Shown piece by piece: positions 1-8,902 of a stretch of 14,331 bases of DNA (its first letter is position 1; every line of letters begins with the position of its first letter). The notes under the pieces were generated by a model. It did no database searches, was not told the origin of the DNA, and saw only the letters and a program-made list of their open reading frames with translations. The DNA is from CAZLRH01 sp964562015. GTDB lineage: Bacteria > Verrucomicrobiota > Verrucomicrobiia > Opitutales > JABDGR01. The position numbers and the translations under genes are program-made. The stretch covers positions 1 through 14,331 of the forward strand of contig CAZLRH010000044.1 of assembly GCA_964562015.1 (NCBI GenBank), read 5' to 3'.

Positions 1-1940
<1,940 letters not shown>

Positions 1941-1950
1941 TTAAAGGGAC

Positions 1951-1958
1951 GGAGGTGA
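1951..1958 (-). promoter_or_regulatory. Anti-Shine-Dalgarno-like sequence in the dnaG-rpoD gap
   Basis: Read in the direction of rpoD, the 44-bp gap is pyrimidine-rich and carries TCACCTCC, ending 10 nt before the ATG at 1940. This is where a Shine-Dalgarno sequence would sit, but it matches the 16S rRNA tail itself rather than its complement. No purine-rich ribosome binding site is present. Translation may be SD-independent, or coupled to dnaG. It could be chance in a pyrimidine-rich spacer. Confidence 0.3.
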
Positions 1959-1984
1959 GGAAAGGTGGAAGAAAGAGGAGCGTT

Positions 1985-3853
1985 TTATTCGCCGGGCGGG
2001 AGTTTGGGCGGAAGGCGCAGGATTTGTTGGACTTCCTTGAGGCGGGCGCTCAACACGGCCAGGGCGGATTTTTCAGTGAGGGGCGTATTGGCGAGGCGGG
2101 TTTTTAATTGAGAGAGTTCGCGGCGATAATATTTCTCAAAGATGGCCTTAATGCACTCATTGACGGCTTGGATGGGATCATCCGCCTGAAAAGGGCGGCT
2201 GCGCAAATTGGCCAAAAGTCGGCGTTCTTCGTCAGTCTCCAACAGTTCATCGAGGTGATCGGCACCGGGCCAGGCATCTTCGCGATGCGCAGCCAAGCAG
2301 CGGTCTAGCACCCGGCCCGCCCACCCGCTGGAGTCAATCCATTGCGGATCAACAAGTTGGGCAATGGCTGGCATGAGGCTTTCATAATGAAAACCCAGCA
2401 CTAAAAGCTCATATTCGGCGGTTGTCAACTTATCATTAAAGGACGCCGGATTGTCGGAAGTGGATGAAGGACCGTTATTTGGGGAAGAATCAGGCGGTGG
2501 CGGAGCCTGGCGTTGCACCGGGCGGGCGAGGAAGCGCGCGAGCTCGCGTTCGGCGGCAGTGCGTTCGACGCCCGCGAGGCGGCACGCTTCGGCGAGGTAG
2601 TCGTCGCGCAAAATGGCCGAGTCGGATTGCGCGAGCATTTCAAAGAGGGAACGGAGCGCGTCGGCCTTTTCGCGGGCCGAAGGGTTGGCCGAAGGCAGCA
2701 GCGAACGCATCGCAAACGCCATGGCGGAAAGCGCGGTGCGGTCGAGGTCGGCCAGCGCCGCCGCGCCTTTTTCCAGCAGCAATTCATCCGGATCTGCTTC
2801 CGGCGGCAGCATGAGGTAGCGGATTTCAAGGCCGGCCTTCAGCGCCAGCGGCAAGGCGCGCAACGCCGCTTTTTGCCCGGCCGAATCGCCGTCGAGCAAA
2901 CAATCCACGCGTCCGGCATAGCGTCGCATCAACGCAAATTGGTTCTCGGTAATCGCGGTGCCTTGCGGGGCGACGGCGCTCGTCAAGCCCACCGACCAGC
3001 ACCGCAAGGCATCCAATTGTCCCTCGACGAGGATAAAGCGCCCGGCTTCGCGCACCGGCGCGTGGGCGCGGTCGAGGTTGAATAAAATGTCGCTCTTGCG
3101 GAATAGCGGCGTCTCCGGCGAATTCACATATTTCGCTTCGTGGGAGGCATCGTCCTTCGGCGTGTGCTCGGTCTGGCGCGCGGTGAAAGCGATGACGCGA
3201 CTTTGGATATCGCGAATCGGAATCATCAGCCGGCCGCGGAAACGCGGGCGCCCGCGGGCGGGATCGCGTTCGCCTTCGCGGTAATAAAAGAGCCCGCTGG
3301 CTTGCAGAGATTCGAGCGAAATCCGGCGCTTGAGCAAAACTTCGAGCAACCCGCCGCCGTCCGCCGGCGCCCAGCCGATTTTAAACTCCTTGGCCAGCGC
3401 AGGCGTGAACTTGCGCTGCCTTTCCCAATAGTCGCGAATGAATTTGCCGCCGGCGTCAGTACGTAAAAAGCACGCGTAAAAATGCTCCGTGGCCGCCTCG
3501 TGGATATCGAACAACTCCTTGCGCAGGGACAGCGCCACCTGCGGGCGGCCGTCGTCCTCATATTCCAGCGTGATGCCGAAACGGTGCGCGAGCGTCTCGA
3601 CCGCCTCAAAAAAACTCAGGTTTTCCTTGGTCTGGACAAACTTGAAAATATCCCCGCCCTGGCCGCTGCTGAAGCAGTAGTAAAGATTCTTCGCCGGATC
3701 CACATGGAACGACGGCGTTTTTTCGGCGTTGAACGGACTCAGGCCCTTCCATTTCGCGCCGGCCTTCTTGAGTGTGACGTACGGCGAGACCACGTCGTAG
3801 ATGTTGACGCGGGCGCGGAGGTCATCGATGCAACTGCGTTTCAGACGGGCCAT
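1985..3853 (-). CDS. dnaG: DNA primase DnaG with degenerate zinc ribbon
   Basis: Synthesises RNA primers at the replication fork. The chosen start is the ATG at 3853 (MARLKRSCIDDLRARVNIYD), because primases begin at this point; the open frame extends upstream only through a TTG at 3892. The protein is 622 aa, slightly longer than the usual 580-620. The N-terminal zinc-ribbon fold is recognisable at about 36-70 (KGLSPFNAEKTPSFHVD, LYYCFSSGQGGD). However, the four ligands that are C-H-C-C in most primases read S39, N42, C60, S63. The polymerase core is intact: KYVNSPETPLFRKS at 241-254, TOPRIM glutamate E277 with D281 (ILVEGQLDA), the DGD motif at 321-323, and D354/D356 (ADPDE). The C-terminal part from about 440 is weakly conserved, as expected for the helicase-binding region. 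It ends 44 bp before rpoD. A GGGGTG lies 3 nt before the ATG, too close to be a normal ribosome binding site. Confidence 0.96.
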   Translation of the reverse strand: MARLKRSCIDDLRARVNIYDVVSPYVTLKKAGAKWKGLSPFNAEKTPSFHVDPAKNLYYCFSSGQGGDIFKFVQTKENLSFFEAVETLAHRFGITLEYEDDGRPQVALSLRKELFDIHEAATEHFYACFLRTDAGGKFIRDYWERQRKFTPALAKEFKIGWAPADGGGLLEVLLKRRISLESLQASGLFYYREGERDPARGRPRFRGRLMIPIRDIQSRVIAFTARQTEHTPKDDASHEAKYVNSPETPLFRKSDILFNLDRAHAPVREAGRFILVEGQLDALRCWSVGLTSAVAPQGTAITENQFALMRRYAGRVDCLLDGDSAGQKAALRALPLALKAGLEIRYLMLPPEADPDELLLEKGAAALADLDRTALSAMAFAMRSLLPSANPSAREKADALRSLFEMLAQSDSAILRDDYLAEACRLAGVERTAAERELARFLARPVQRQAPPPPDSSPNNGPSSTSDNPASFNDKLTTAEYELLVLGFHYESLMPAIAQLVDPQWIDSSGWAGRVLDRCLAAHREDAWPGADHLDELLETDEERRLLANLRSRPFQADDPIQAVNECIKAIFEKYYRRELSQLKTRLANTPLTEKSALAVLSARLKEVQQILRLPPKLPPGE

Positions 3854-4157
3854 GAACACCCCACTATGGCCCACGGAAACCGGGTTTGGCAAATGGGAAG
3901 CGCCAGACGGGTCGTAGGTTCCCTCGGGGGCGGTGAAAAAATGGTTAAAAACCGGAGCGCCTCCAACGGTGCTATCAACCAGCCCAAGGGTTATTTTCCG
4001 AGGGGAGAAGGCGGCCGGGCGGGGGAAGACGGCCCGCGCGGCCTGGGGGGTTTCCTGCCGGAATGCTTTGCAACGTCTGGATAGACTGTCTATTCTCCCT
4101 GCTTTCCGGCCTTACGGGCCGGGTTTATTATATCCATTATTACCATTATTCATTGTC
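3854..4157. other. Divergent intergenic region between dnaG and the pilin-like gene
   Basis: These 304 bp separate two divergent genes. On the plus strand there is a candidate promoter (4068-4096), then a hairpin CCGGCC-TTACG-GGCCGG at 4106-4122, then an AT-rich stretch with the octamer CCATTATT twice (4134-4141 and 4143-4150), 8 bp before the pilin ATG. On the minus strand, upstream of dnaG, there is a short hairpin GGAG-GCG-CTCC (3964-3954) followed by TTTTT and TTTTTT runs; it looks terminator-like but the stem is only 4 bp. I found no convincing dnaG promoter and no coding sequence here. There is no rpsU gene upstream of dnaG, unlike the enterobacterial operon. Confidence 0.6.
4068..4096 (+). 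promoter_or_regulatory. Candidate sigma-70 promoter for the pilin-like gene
   Basis: TTGCAA (4068-4073) and TATTCT (4091-4096) are separated by exactly 17 bp, each matching 4 of 6 consensus bases. Transcription would start near 4103 and give a leader of about 55 nt containing the CCGGCC/GGCCGG hairpin at 4106-4122. A second possible -10, TATTAT at 4126-4131, has no -35 partner. Prediction only. Confidence 0.4.
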
Positions 4158-4517
4158 ATGAAAAATCGGGTACCACCGGCGGGCTTCACGCTCGTCGAGA
4201 TTATGATTGTCGTGGTCATCATCGGCTTGCTCGCGGCGATGGCCATTCCCACGTTCAACAAGATCCGGCTCGAATCCCGCCGCAAGGCGGTGACGAACAA
4301 CCTGCGGCAGCTCGCCAGCGGCGCGGCGCAATACATGCTGGATAAAGGCACCACCCAGGCGGCCTATACTGACATGGTGGGCACCACCACGGACAGCTAT
4401 GTCCGGGCGATGTCCCCCGTGGGCGGTGAAAGCTATACCAGCTTCGTGATTCAGACCGGCGACACGCAAATCTCCGTGTCCAGCCTGACTTTCGGCACCG
4501 TAACCTATGACTTATGA
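4158..4517 (+). CDS. Type IV pilin-like / type II pseudopilin protein
   Basis: A 119-residue protein with a classic class III (prepilin) leader: a short basic leader MKNRVPPAG, then FTLVEIMIVVVIIGLLAAMA. Prepilin peptidase should cut between G9 and F10, and E14 is the conserved Glu+5 of the mature protein. One N-terminal helix (about 10-30) spans the membrane and continues into an amphipathic helix (RRKAVTNNLRQLASGAAQYM). The small C-terminal domain has no cysteine pair and ends VTYDL. It resembles the numerous short pilin-like proteins of Verrucomicrobiota. No pilus or secretion assembly genes lie nearby, so whether it serves a type IV pilus or a type II secretion system cannot be decided. 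The frame is open upstream, but the leader motif fixes the start at 4158. There is no Shine-Dalgarno sequence; the leader is AT-rich. It is probably a single-gene unit, with its own promoter and terminator candidates. Confidence 0.92.
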   Translation: MKNRVPPAGFTLVEIMIVVVIIGLLAAMAIPTFNKIRLESRRKAVTNNLRQLASGAAQYMLDKGTTQAAYTDMVGTTTDSYVRAMSPVGGESYTSFVIQTGDTQISVSSLTFGTVTYDL

Positions 4518-4569
4518 CGGCCCGGCCCGTGGAGAGGAAAGGTCGTCGTAGATTGTTGGGCAGGATTAA

Positions 4570-4604
4570 CGCCTTCGTCCGGAGACGTGGCGGCTGAATT
4601 TTTT
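4570..4604 (+). terminator. Candidate intrinsic terminator after the pilin-like gene
   Basis: A bulged stem CGCC-tt-CGTC / GACG-t-GGCG with loop CGGA (4570-4592) is followed after GCTGAA by six T (4599-4604). It lies 52 bp after the stop codon. The bulges and the 6-nt gap before the T run make it weaker than the terminator at 8817. Confidence 0.5.
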
Positions 4605-4658
4605 CCCGGGTCAATCCGCTACGCTGCGCCCAAGACGATCCTCCCGCTGGGAAACCCC

Positions 4659-4687
4659 TTGACGGTCAGTGGTTGATGCGGCAATCT
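4659..4687 (+). promoter_or_regulatory. Weak candidate promoter for tRNA-Phe
   Basis: TTGACG (4659-4664) is a good -35 element, 17 bp before CAATCT (4682-4687), which is a poor -10. The predicted start near 4694 would be about 10 nt before the tRNA, a sensible position. Kept at low confidence because of the -10. Confidence 0.3.
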
Positions 4688-4703
4688 GCTCGTTTTGCTT
4701 TAC

Positions 4704-4776
<73 letters not shown>

Positions 4777-4849
4777 CCTCTTTTTGATTCGCCACTTGCC
4801 GCCGACGGTGGTTTCGAATAATCCCGTTACTGTGCAAGCTGCAGCACCG

Positions 4850-7657
4850 ATGCAAGCGAGAACCCCTGGCGAAGCCTCGCCGTGGGTGCGTTGGTCGGTC
4901 GAGAACGTCATCGTGGCGGTTTTCATGTTTTTTGTGGCCAGTTTTGGCCTGAAGTTTGCCGAGTTTAGTAATGATCAGGTTTCGGCCATCACTCCGGGCG
5001 CGGGTATCGGGCTGGCGTTGTTGCTGTGGCGCGGACTGCACATCTGGCCGGGCTTGGCGCTGGCCGGGCTCTCCTCCCGCTACCTGCAGATCCACGATCT
5101 GCTTTTTGCGGCGAGCTTTGTGACTGAGGGCACCGCCGCGACGGTGGGGGCGGCCTGGTTGTTGCGGCGGTTGATCGGCCCGCGGGTGGACTTTGGCGAC
5201 CTGAATCAAGTATTGCGCTTTTTACTCTGGGGTGCGGTGGCCCGGGCCGCACTTATTGCCACGATGGGGTTGAGCCTGCTCGTTTTGTTTAACCGCAATC
5301 CGCCCGACCAAAGCGCGTGGGCCTGGGTCACCATGCTGGGTGCCACCGCCATGGGGACGGTGGTGTTCGGGCCGTTGATCTTGAGTTGGGTGCAACCCGC
5401 GCCTGCGAGCACCGGCGATGCCGGCCTGCGCGAGACGGCGGCGATTTTCGGACTTTTGCTGGCGGCGGCGTGGTTTGTCTTTCGGGTGGACTTGCCGCTG
5501 GCCTACATGCCGATTCCGTTGCTGGCCTGGGCGGGCATGCGGCTGGGCACCCGCCAGTTGACGATGGCCATCACGCTCCTCGTGGTTCTGGCCACCGCGG
5601 CGACCGTCAAAGGAGACGGGCCCTTTGGCCGGGATGACCTGGATCAGAGCCAGTCCTACCTGCTATTGCAGGCCTATGCGTTTCTCACCACGGTGACCGG
5701 CCTGATCTTCGGGGCCGTTTCGATGGAGCGCCGCCGGGCGCTGGCGAATGCGGCCACGCTGACCTCGTTTCAAAACTCCGTGCTCAATGGCTCGAATTTT
5801 GCCATCATAGTTTGTGATAACGACGGCGTCATTCGCAGCGTGAACCACGGCACGGAAGTTTTGTTGGGCTACGAGGCCGCCGAATTGATCGGCCAGTACC
5901 CGCGGCTCTGGCACGACCCGGTGGAGGTGGCCGAGCGGACCAAGGCGCTGGCGGAGCAGTTGGGCCGGCCGGTGGCGGACCGGGAAGTCTTCGAATATCA
6001 TCCCCGGCGCGGCCAGCCGCACGAGCAGGAATGGACGTTCATCCGCAAGGACGGCTCGCGGGTGCCGGTGTTTTTGTCGATCACGGCGTTGCAGTTGGAA
6101 AGCGGCGCGTTCACCGGTTTCATGGGCGTGGCGGTGGACATCACCGTGCGCAAACAGGCGGAGGCGCAAATCCGCGCGGCCCGCCTCGCCGCCGAACAGG
6201 CCAGCCGGACCAAGAGCGAATTCCTCGCCAACGTTTCGCATGAAATCCGCACTCCCATGAACGCCATTTTGGGCTTTGCCGAGTTGTTGCAGCGGGATTT
6301 GCGCGAGCCCGCGATGAAAAAACAGGCCAAGTCCATCGTCGTGAACGGCCAGTCGCTGCTCCAGCTCATCGACGACATTCTGGATTTGTCCAAGGTGGAA
6401 GCGGGCCGCCTGGAAATCCGCCCCGCGCCGCTGGACGTGCGCGAACTGCTGGAGGAAGTCCGGCAATTCTTCGCGCTCAAAGCCGAGGAAAAGGGCCTGC
6501 GCCTGACGGTCGAATTGAGCAATCCGCTCACGGAGCATTTTCTCGTGGACGAGGTGCGCGTGCGCCAGATCCTCTTCAATCTCGTCGGCAACGCGCTCAA
6601 ATTCACCGAACAGGGCCGCATCGCCATCGTGGCGGAGGCGAGCGGCGAATCCGCCGGTTTGGTGACGCTGCACTTGGAGGTGCGCGACACCGGCCTGGGT
6701 ATCGCACCCGAGCAATTGTCCGTCCTGTTCACGCCTTTTCAGCAATCCACGGGGCAGAACTCGCGCAAATACGGCGGCACCGGCCTCGGCTTGAGCATCA
6801 GCCGCCGGCTGGCCGAATTGATGGGCGGCACGCTGGTTTGCGCCAGCGAAGTCGGCGTGGGCAGCGCGTTCCGGCTGACCTTGCCGCATGTGCAGAAAAT
6901 ACTCGAAGTGGCGCCCAAGTCCGGGGCCGAGCGCCCGCGTCTCCGCTTTCAGTCCGCCACCGTGCTGGCGGTGGATGATGTGCCGAACAATCTGGACCTG
7001 CTGGAAGCATACCTTGCGGATACGGGCTTGAAAATGGTGCGCGCCCTCAGCGGGGCCGAGGCCCTGCGCCTCGTCGCCACCGAAAAACCCCGGATGATCC
7101 TGCTCGATTTGCGGATGCCGGGCATGGATGGGCGCGAAGTATTGCGCCGCTTGCGCGGGGAGCCGGAGACGGCCGCCCTCCCGGTGATTGTCGTCACGGC
7201 CTCCTCCCTGCTGCACGAGGAAAGGGAGATTCGCTCCTCGTTTTCCGGGCTCCTGCGCAAACCCGTCCATCAAAGCCAACTGCTCGACGAGTTGTCCCGC
7301 TTTCTGCCCCTGGCTCAGGAGCGGTCTGGCGCTGACGACCCCGCGCCCGCGATTGCGCCCGCCGCCGCGTCGTCCCCCGCCGCGTGGGAGCTCTGCGCCG
7401 TGGCGGCGGCCGGCCCGTGGCGGGAAACGTGGGAGCGATTGCAAAAATTGCCGGTCTCCGACGAAGTGGAGCGCTTCGGCGAGGAATTGGCACAGGCGGC
7501 CGGCGCGGACACCCCGGATTTTGTGCGCGCCTACGGGGAAAAGCTGGCGGCGCAGGCGCGGGACTTTGAGATTCAAGCCATGACGCAGACTTTGCGCGAA
7601 TTTCCGGCCCTGGCCGCCCGGTTGCCGGCCGCGCCCGCCGGCCCCCCCGCCGATTAG
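4850..7657 (+). CDS. Membrane hybrid histidine kinase: MASE1-PAS-HisKA-HATPase-REC
   Basis: A sensor kinase of 935 aa counted from the ATG at 4850. GTG codons at 4808 and 4832 are alternative starts; the frame also runs back into the tRNA, which cannot be coding. Residues about 20-290 form a multi-pass membrane domain with the MASE1 hallmark 'SAITPGAGIGLALLLWRGL'. A PAS domain spans about 304-430 (NSVLNGSNFAIIVCDNDG to VAVDITVRKQAE). The dimerisation/phosphoacceptor domain has H464 in FLANVSHEIRTPMNAILGF. The ATPase domain has the N box LVGNALKF near 580, the G1 box DTGLGIA and G2 box GGTGLGLSIS. A receiver spans about 704-823 with phosphoacceptor D753 (LLDLRMPGMDG) and the conserved K in LRKPV. 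The last ~80 residues (VERFGEELAQAAG, YGEKLAAQARDFEI, LREFPAL) match a helical tail often seen after such receivers; no clear Hpt histidine motif is seen. The signal sensed is unknown. It probably forms an operon with the next kinase. Confidence 0.93.
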   Translation: MQARTPGEASPWVRWSVENVIVAVFMFFVASFGLKFAEFSNDQVSAITPGAGIGLALLLWRGLHIWPGLALAGLSSRYLQIHDLLFAASFVTEGTAATVGAAWLLRRLIGPRVDFGDLNQVLRFLLWGAVARAALIATMGLSLLVLFNRNPPDQSAWAWVTMLGATAMGTVVFGPLILSWVQPAPASTGDAGLRETAAIFGLLLAAAWFVFRVDLPLAYMPIPLLAWAGMRLGTRQLTMAITLLVVLATAATVKGDGPFGRDDLDQSQSYLLLQAYAFLTTVTGLIFGAVSMERRRALANAATLTSFQNSVLNGSNFAIIVCDNDGVIRSVNHGTEVLLGYEAAELIGQYPRLWHDPVEVAERTKALAEQLGRPVADREVFEYHPRRGQPHEQEWTFIRKDGSRVPVFLSITALQLESGAFTGFMGVAVDITVRKQAEAQIRAARLAAEQASRTKSEFLANVSHEIRTPMNAILGFAELLQRDLREPAMKKQAKSIVVNGQSLLQLIDDILDLSKVEAGRLEIRPAPLDVRELLEEVRQFFALKAEEKGLRLTVELSNPLTEHFLVDEVRVRQILFNLVGNALKFTEQGRIAIVAEASGESAGLVTLHLEVRDTGLGIAPEQLSVLFTPFQQSTGQNSRKYGGTGLGLSISRRLAELMGGTLVCASEVGVGSAFRLTLPHVQKILEVAPKSGAERPRLRFQSATVLAVDDVPNNLDLLEAYLADTGLKMVRALSGAEALRLVATEKPRMILLDLRMPGMDGREVLRRLRGEPETAALPVIVVTASSLLHEEREIRSSFSGLLRKPVHQSQLLDELSRFLPLAQERSGADDPAPAIAPAAASSPAAWELCAVAAAGPWRETWERLQKLPVSDEVERFGEELAQAAGADTPDFVRAYGEKLAAQARDFEIQAMTQTLREFPALAARLPAAPAGPPAD

Positions 7658-7684
7658 CCGCCGCCCTCCTGGCCCACCGCATTT

Positions 7685-8818
7685 ATGTCAGATACGGGAA
7701 AAAATTATATTTTGATAGTTGACGACACCGAGACGAACCTCCGGGTCCTCGGCTCGCTCCTCCGCGCGGAAGGCTGGTCCGTGGCGGCCGCGACGGACGG
7801 CGCCCAGGCGCTCGCCCTGATCGCCCGGCGCCGACCGGATTTGCTCCTGCTCGATGTGATGATGCCCGGCCTGGATGGTTTTGAGGTCTGCCGCCGGCTC
7901 CGCGCGGACCCCGCCACGCGCGATTTGCCGATTCTGTTCATCACCGCCCTGACCGAGGAGGAAAGCATCGTCCGCGCCTTCAGCGAAGGCGGCCAGGACT
8001 ACATCATGAAGCCGTTCCGCCATGCGGAACTGGTGGCGCGCGTGCGCACGCACCTCGCGTTGCTGGCCAGCCGCCGCCGTGCCGAAATCCAGGCCGGCGA
8101 ACTGGCCCGCCTCAACGCCGACAAGGACCGCTTCTTCTCCATCATCGCACACGATTTGCGCAGCCCGCTCGGCGGTTTGCTCGGGTTGTCCGAGGCCATC
8201 GCCGAGAATCCGCGCGAATTCAGCCCGGAGGAAATCGCGGAGATGGCCACCGAAATGGCGAAGTCCGCCCGCAACGTTTACCAATTGCTGGAAAACCTGC
8301 TCGAATGGGCGCGCTTGCAGACCGGGCGGATGGAGTGCCACCCGGAGGAATTTGACATCAGCGTTCTGCTGCACGAGTTGGTGGAATTGTTCCGGCCCAC
8401 TGCGCGCCAGAAGGGCATCGAGGTCACGCTGCATGCCGCGCCGGTGCGGGTGTGGTCGGACCGCAGCATGGTTTTCACCGTGTTCCGCAACCTGCTTTCG
8501 AACGCAATCAAGTTTACCGCGCGCGGGGGCTCGGTTGGCCTGCGCGCGCATGGGGTTGACGGCCGGGTGGTGACTGAAGTCAGCGACAACGGGCTGGGCC
8601 TGACCCCCGCGCAGGTGGAGAAATTATTCGCCCCCGGCACCAAGCCCACCAGCCGGTTGGGCACCGCGAATGAGCCGGGCACGGGCCTCGGGCTCGTCTT
8701 GTGCGCCGAGTTGGTGCAGCGCAACGGCGGCACCCTCACGGTCACCAGCGAAGCCGGCCGCGGCAGTGTGTTTGTGGTGACGCTCCCGCGCCCGGCCACC
8801 CCGCCGCCGGGACGGTAA
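7685..8818 (+). CDS. Soluble response regulator-histidine kinase (REC-HisKA-HATPase)
   Basis: 377 aa with no membrane segment. An N-terminal receiver (residues 6-125) has IVDDTETN, phosphoacceptor D57 in LLLLDVMMPGLDG and K109 in YIMKPF. A short coiled-coil-like linker leads to a HisKA domain with H156 (FSIIAHDLRSPLGGL), then an ATPase with N box LLSNAIKF, G1 DNGLGLTP and G2 GTGLGLVL. This order suggests a kinase whose activity is set by phosphorylation of its own receiver, for example from the upstream hybrid kinase 27 bp away. That flow of phosphate is inference. It has no output domain, so the final regulator must be encoded elsewhere. No Shine-Dalgarno sequence precedes the ATG; the preceding 27 bp are C-rich. 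A strong terminator overlaps its stop codon. Confidence 0.94.
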   Translation: MSDTGKNYILIVDDTETNLRVLGSLLRAEGWSVAAATDGAQALALIARRRPDLLLLDVMMPGLDGFEVCRRLRADPATRDLPILFITALTEEESIVRAFSEGGQDYIMKPFRHAELVARVRTHLALLASRRRAEIQAGELARLNADKDRFFSIIAHDLRSPLGGLLGLSEAIAENPREFSPEEIAEMATEMAKSARNVYQLLENLLEWARLQTGRMECHPEEFDISVLLHELVELFRPTARQKGIEVTLHAAPVRVWSDRSMVFTVFRNLLSNAIKFTARGGSVGLRAHGVDGRVVTEVSDNGLGLTPAQVEKLFAPGTKPTSRLGTANEPGTGLGLVLCAELVQRNGGTLTVTSEAGRGSVFVVTLPRPATPPPGR

Positions 8819-8863
8819 GCCCGGCCTGCCGACCTGCCGCAGGGAGGGCGCCCGGGCTTTTTT
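8817..8863 (+). terminator. Intrinsic terminator of the two-kinase operon
   Basis: AAGCCCGG (8817-8824, overlapping the TAA stop) pairs perfectly with CCGGGCTT (8852-8859), and a run of six T covers 8858-8863. The 27-nt GC-rich interior can fold further. It ends 5 bp before the putative metal operator, so it insulates the uptake operon from the kinases. Confidence 0.8.
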
Positions 8864-8867
8864 GTTC

Positions 8868-8895
8868 TTGCAAGTTATTTGCAAACGCAAATAAT
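8868..8895 (+). promoter_or_regulatory. Candidate promoter of the metal-uptake operon, possibly leaderless
   Basis: TTGCAA (8868-8873) and AATAAT (8890-8895, 5 of 6 matches to TATAAT) are 16 bp apart. Transcription would start at about 8902-8903, on or next to the A of the ATG, giving an mRNA with little or no leader. Repressor bound to the tandem boxes would cover both elements. Prediction only. Confidence 0.4.
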
Positions 8896-8900
8896 TCGCG
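8868..8900 (+). promoter_or_regulatory. Tandem Fur-family-like (putative Zur) operator
   Basis: Two palindromes with a 7-1-7 layout sit side by side. Box A (8868-8884, centre 8876) is TTGCAAGT-T-ATTTGCAA with one mismatched pair. Box B (8886-8900, centre 8893) is CGCAAAT-A-ATTCGCG with one mismatched pair. The centres are 17 bp apart and both fit GCAARTnATTYGC, whose AATnATT core is shared by Fur, Zur and PerR boxes. Their inner halves also form a perfect inverted repeat TTATTTGC-AAAC-GCAAATAA (8875-8894). The site overlaps the candidate promoter and precedes a metal-uptake operon, as expected of a Zur or Mn/Fe-responsive repressor site. No regulator gene is in the window. Confidence 0.65.
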
Positions 8901-8902
8901 AA

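Noticed and set aside
1951..1958. Plus-strand GGAGGTGA as a ribosome binding site
   Set aside because: No plausible start codon and protein follow at the right distance on the plus strand; the downstream frame is antisense to dnaG.
3854..3892. TTG-initiated extension of dnaG by 13 residues
   Set aside because: Primase family proteins start at the equivalent of the ATG at 3853; the extension has no conserved features.
3936..3964. Terminator-like hairpin plus T runs on the minus strand upstream of dnaG
   Set aside because: It is reminiscent of the terminator ahead of dnaG in the E. coli operon, but the stem is only 4 bp and no gene lies upstream to be terminated. Too weak to call.
5663..7576. 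Long minus-strand open frame (637 codons) opposite the hybrid kinase
   Set aside because: The plus strand encodes complete PAS, HisKA, ATPase and receiver motifs. The antisense product is Arg/Gln/His-rich with no recognisable domain.
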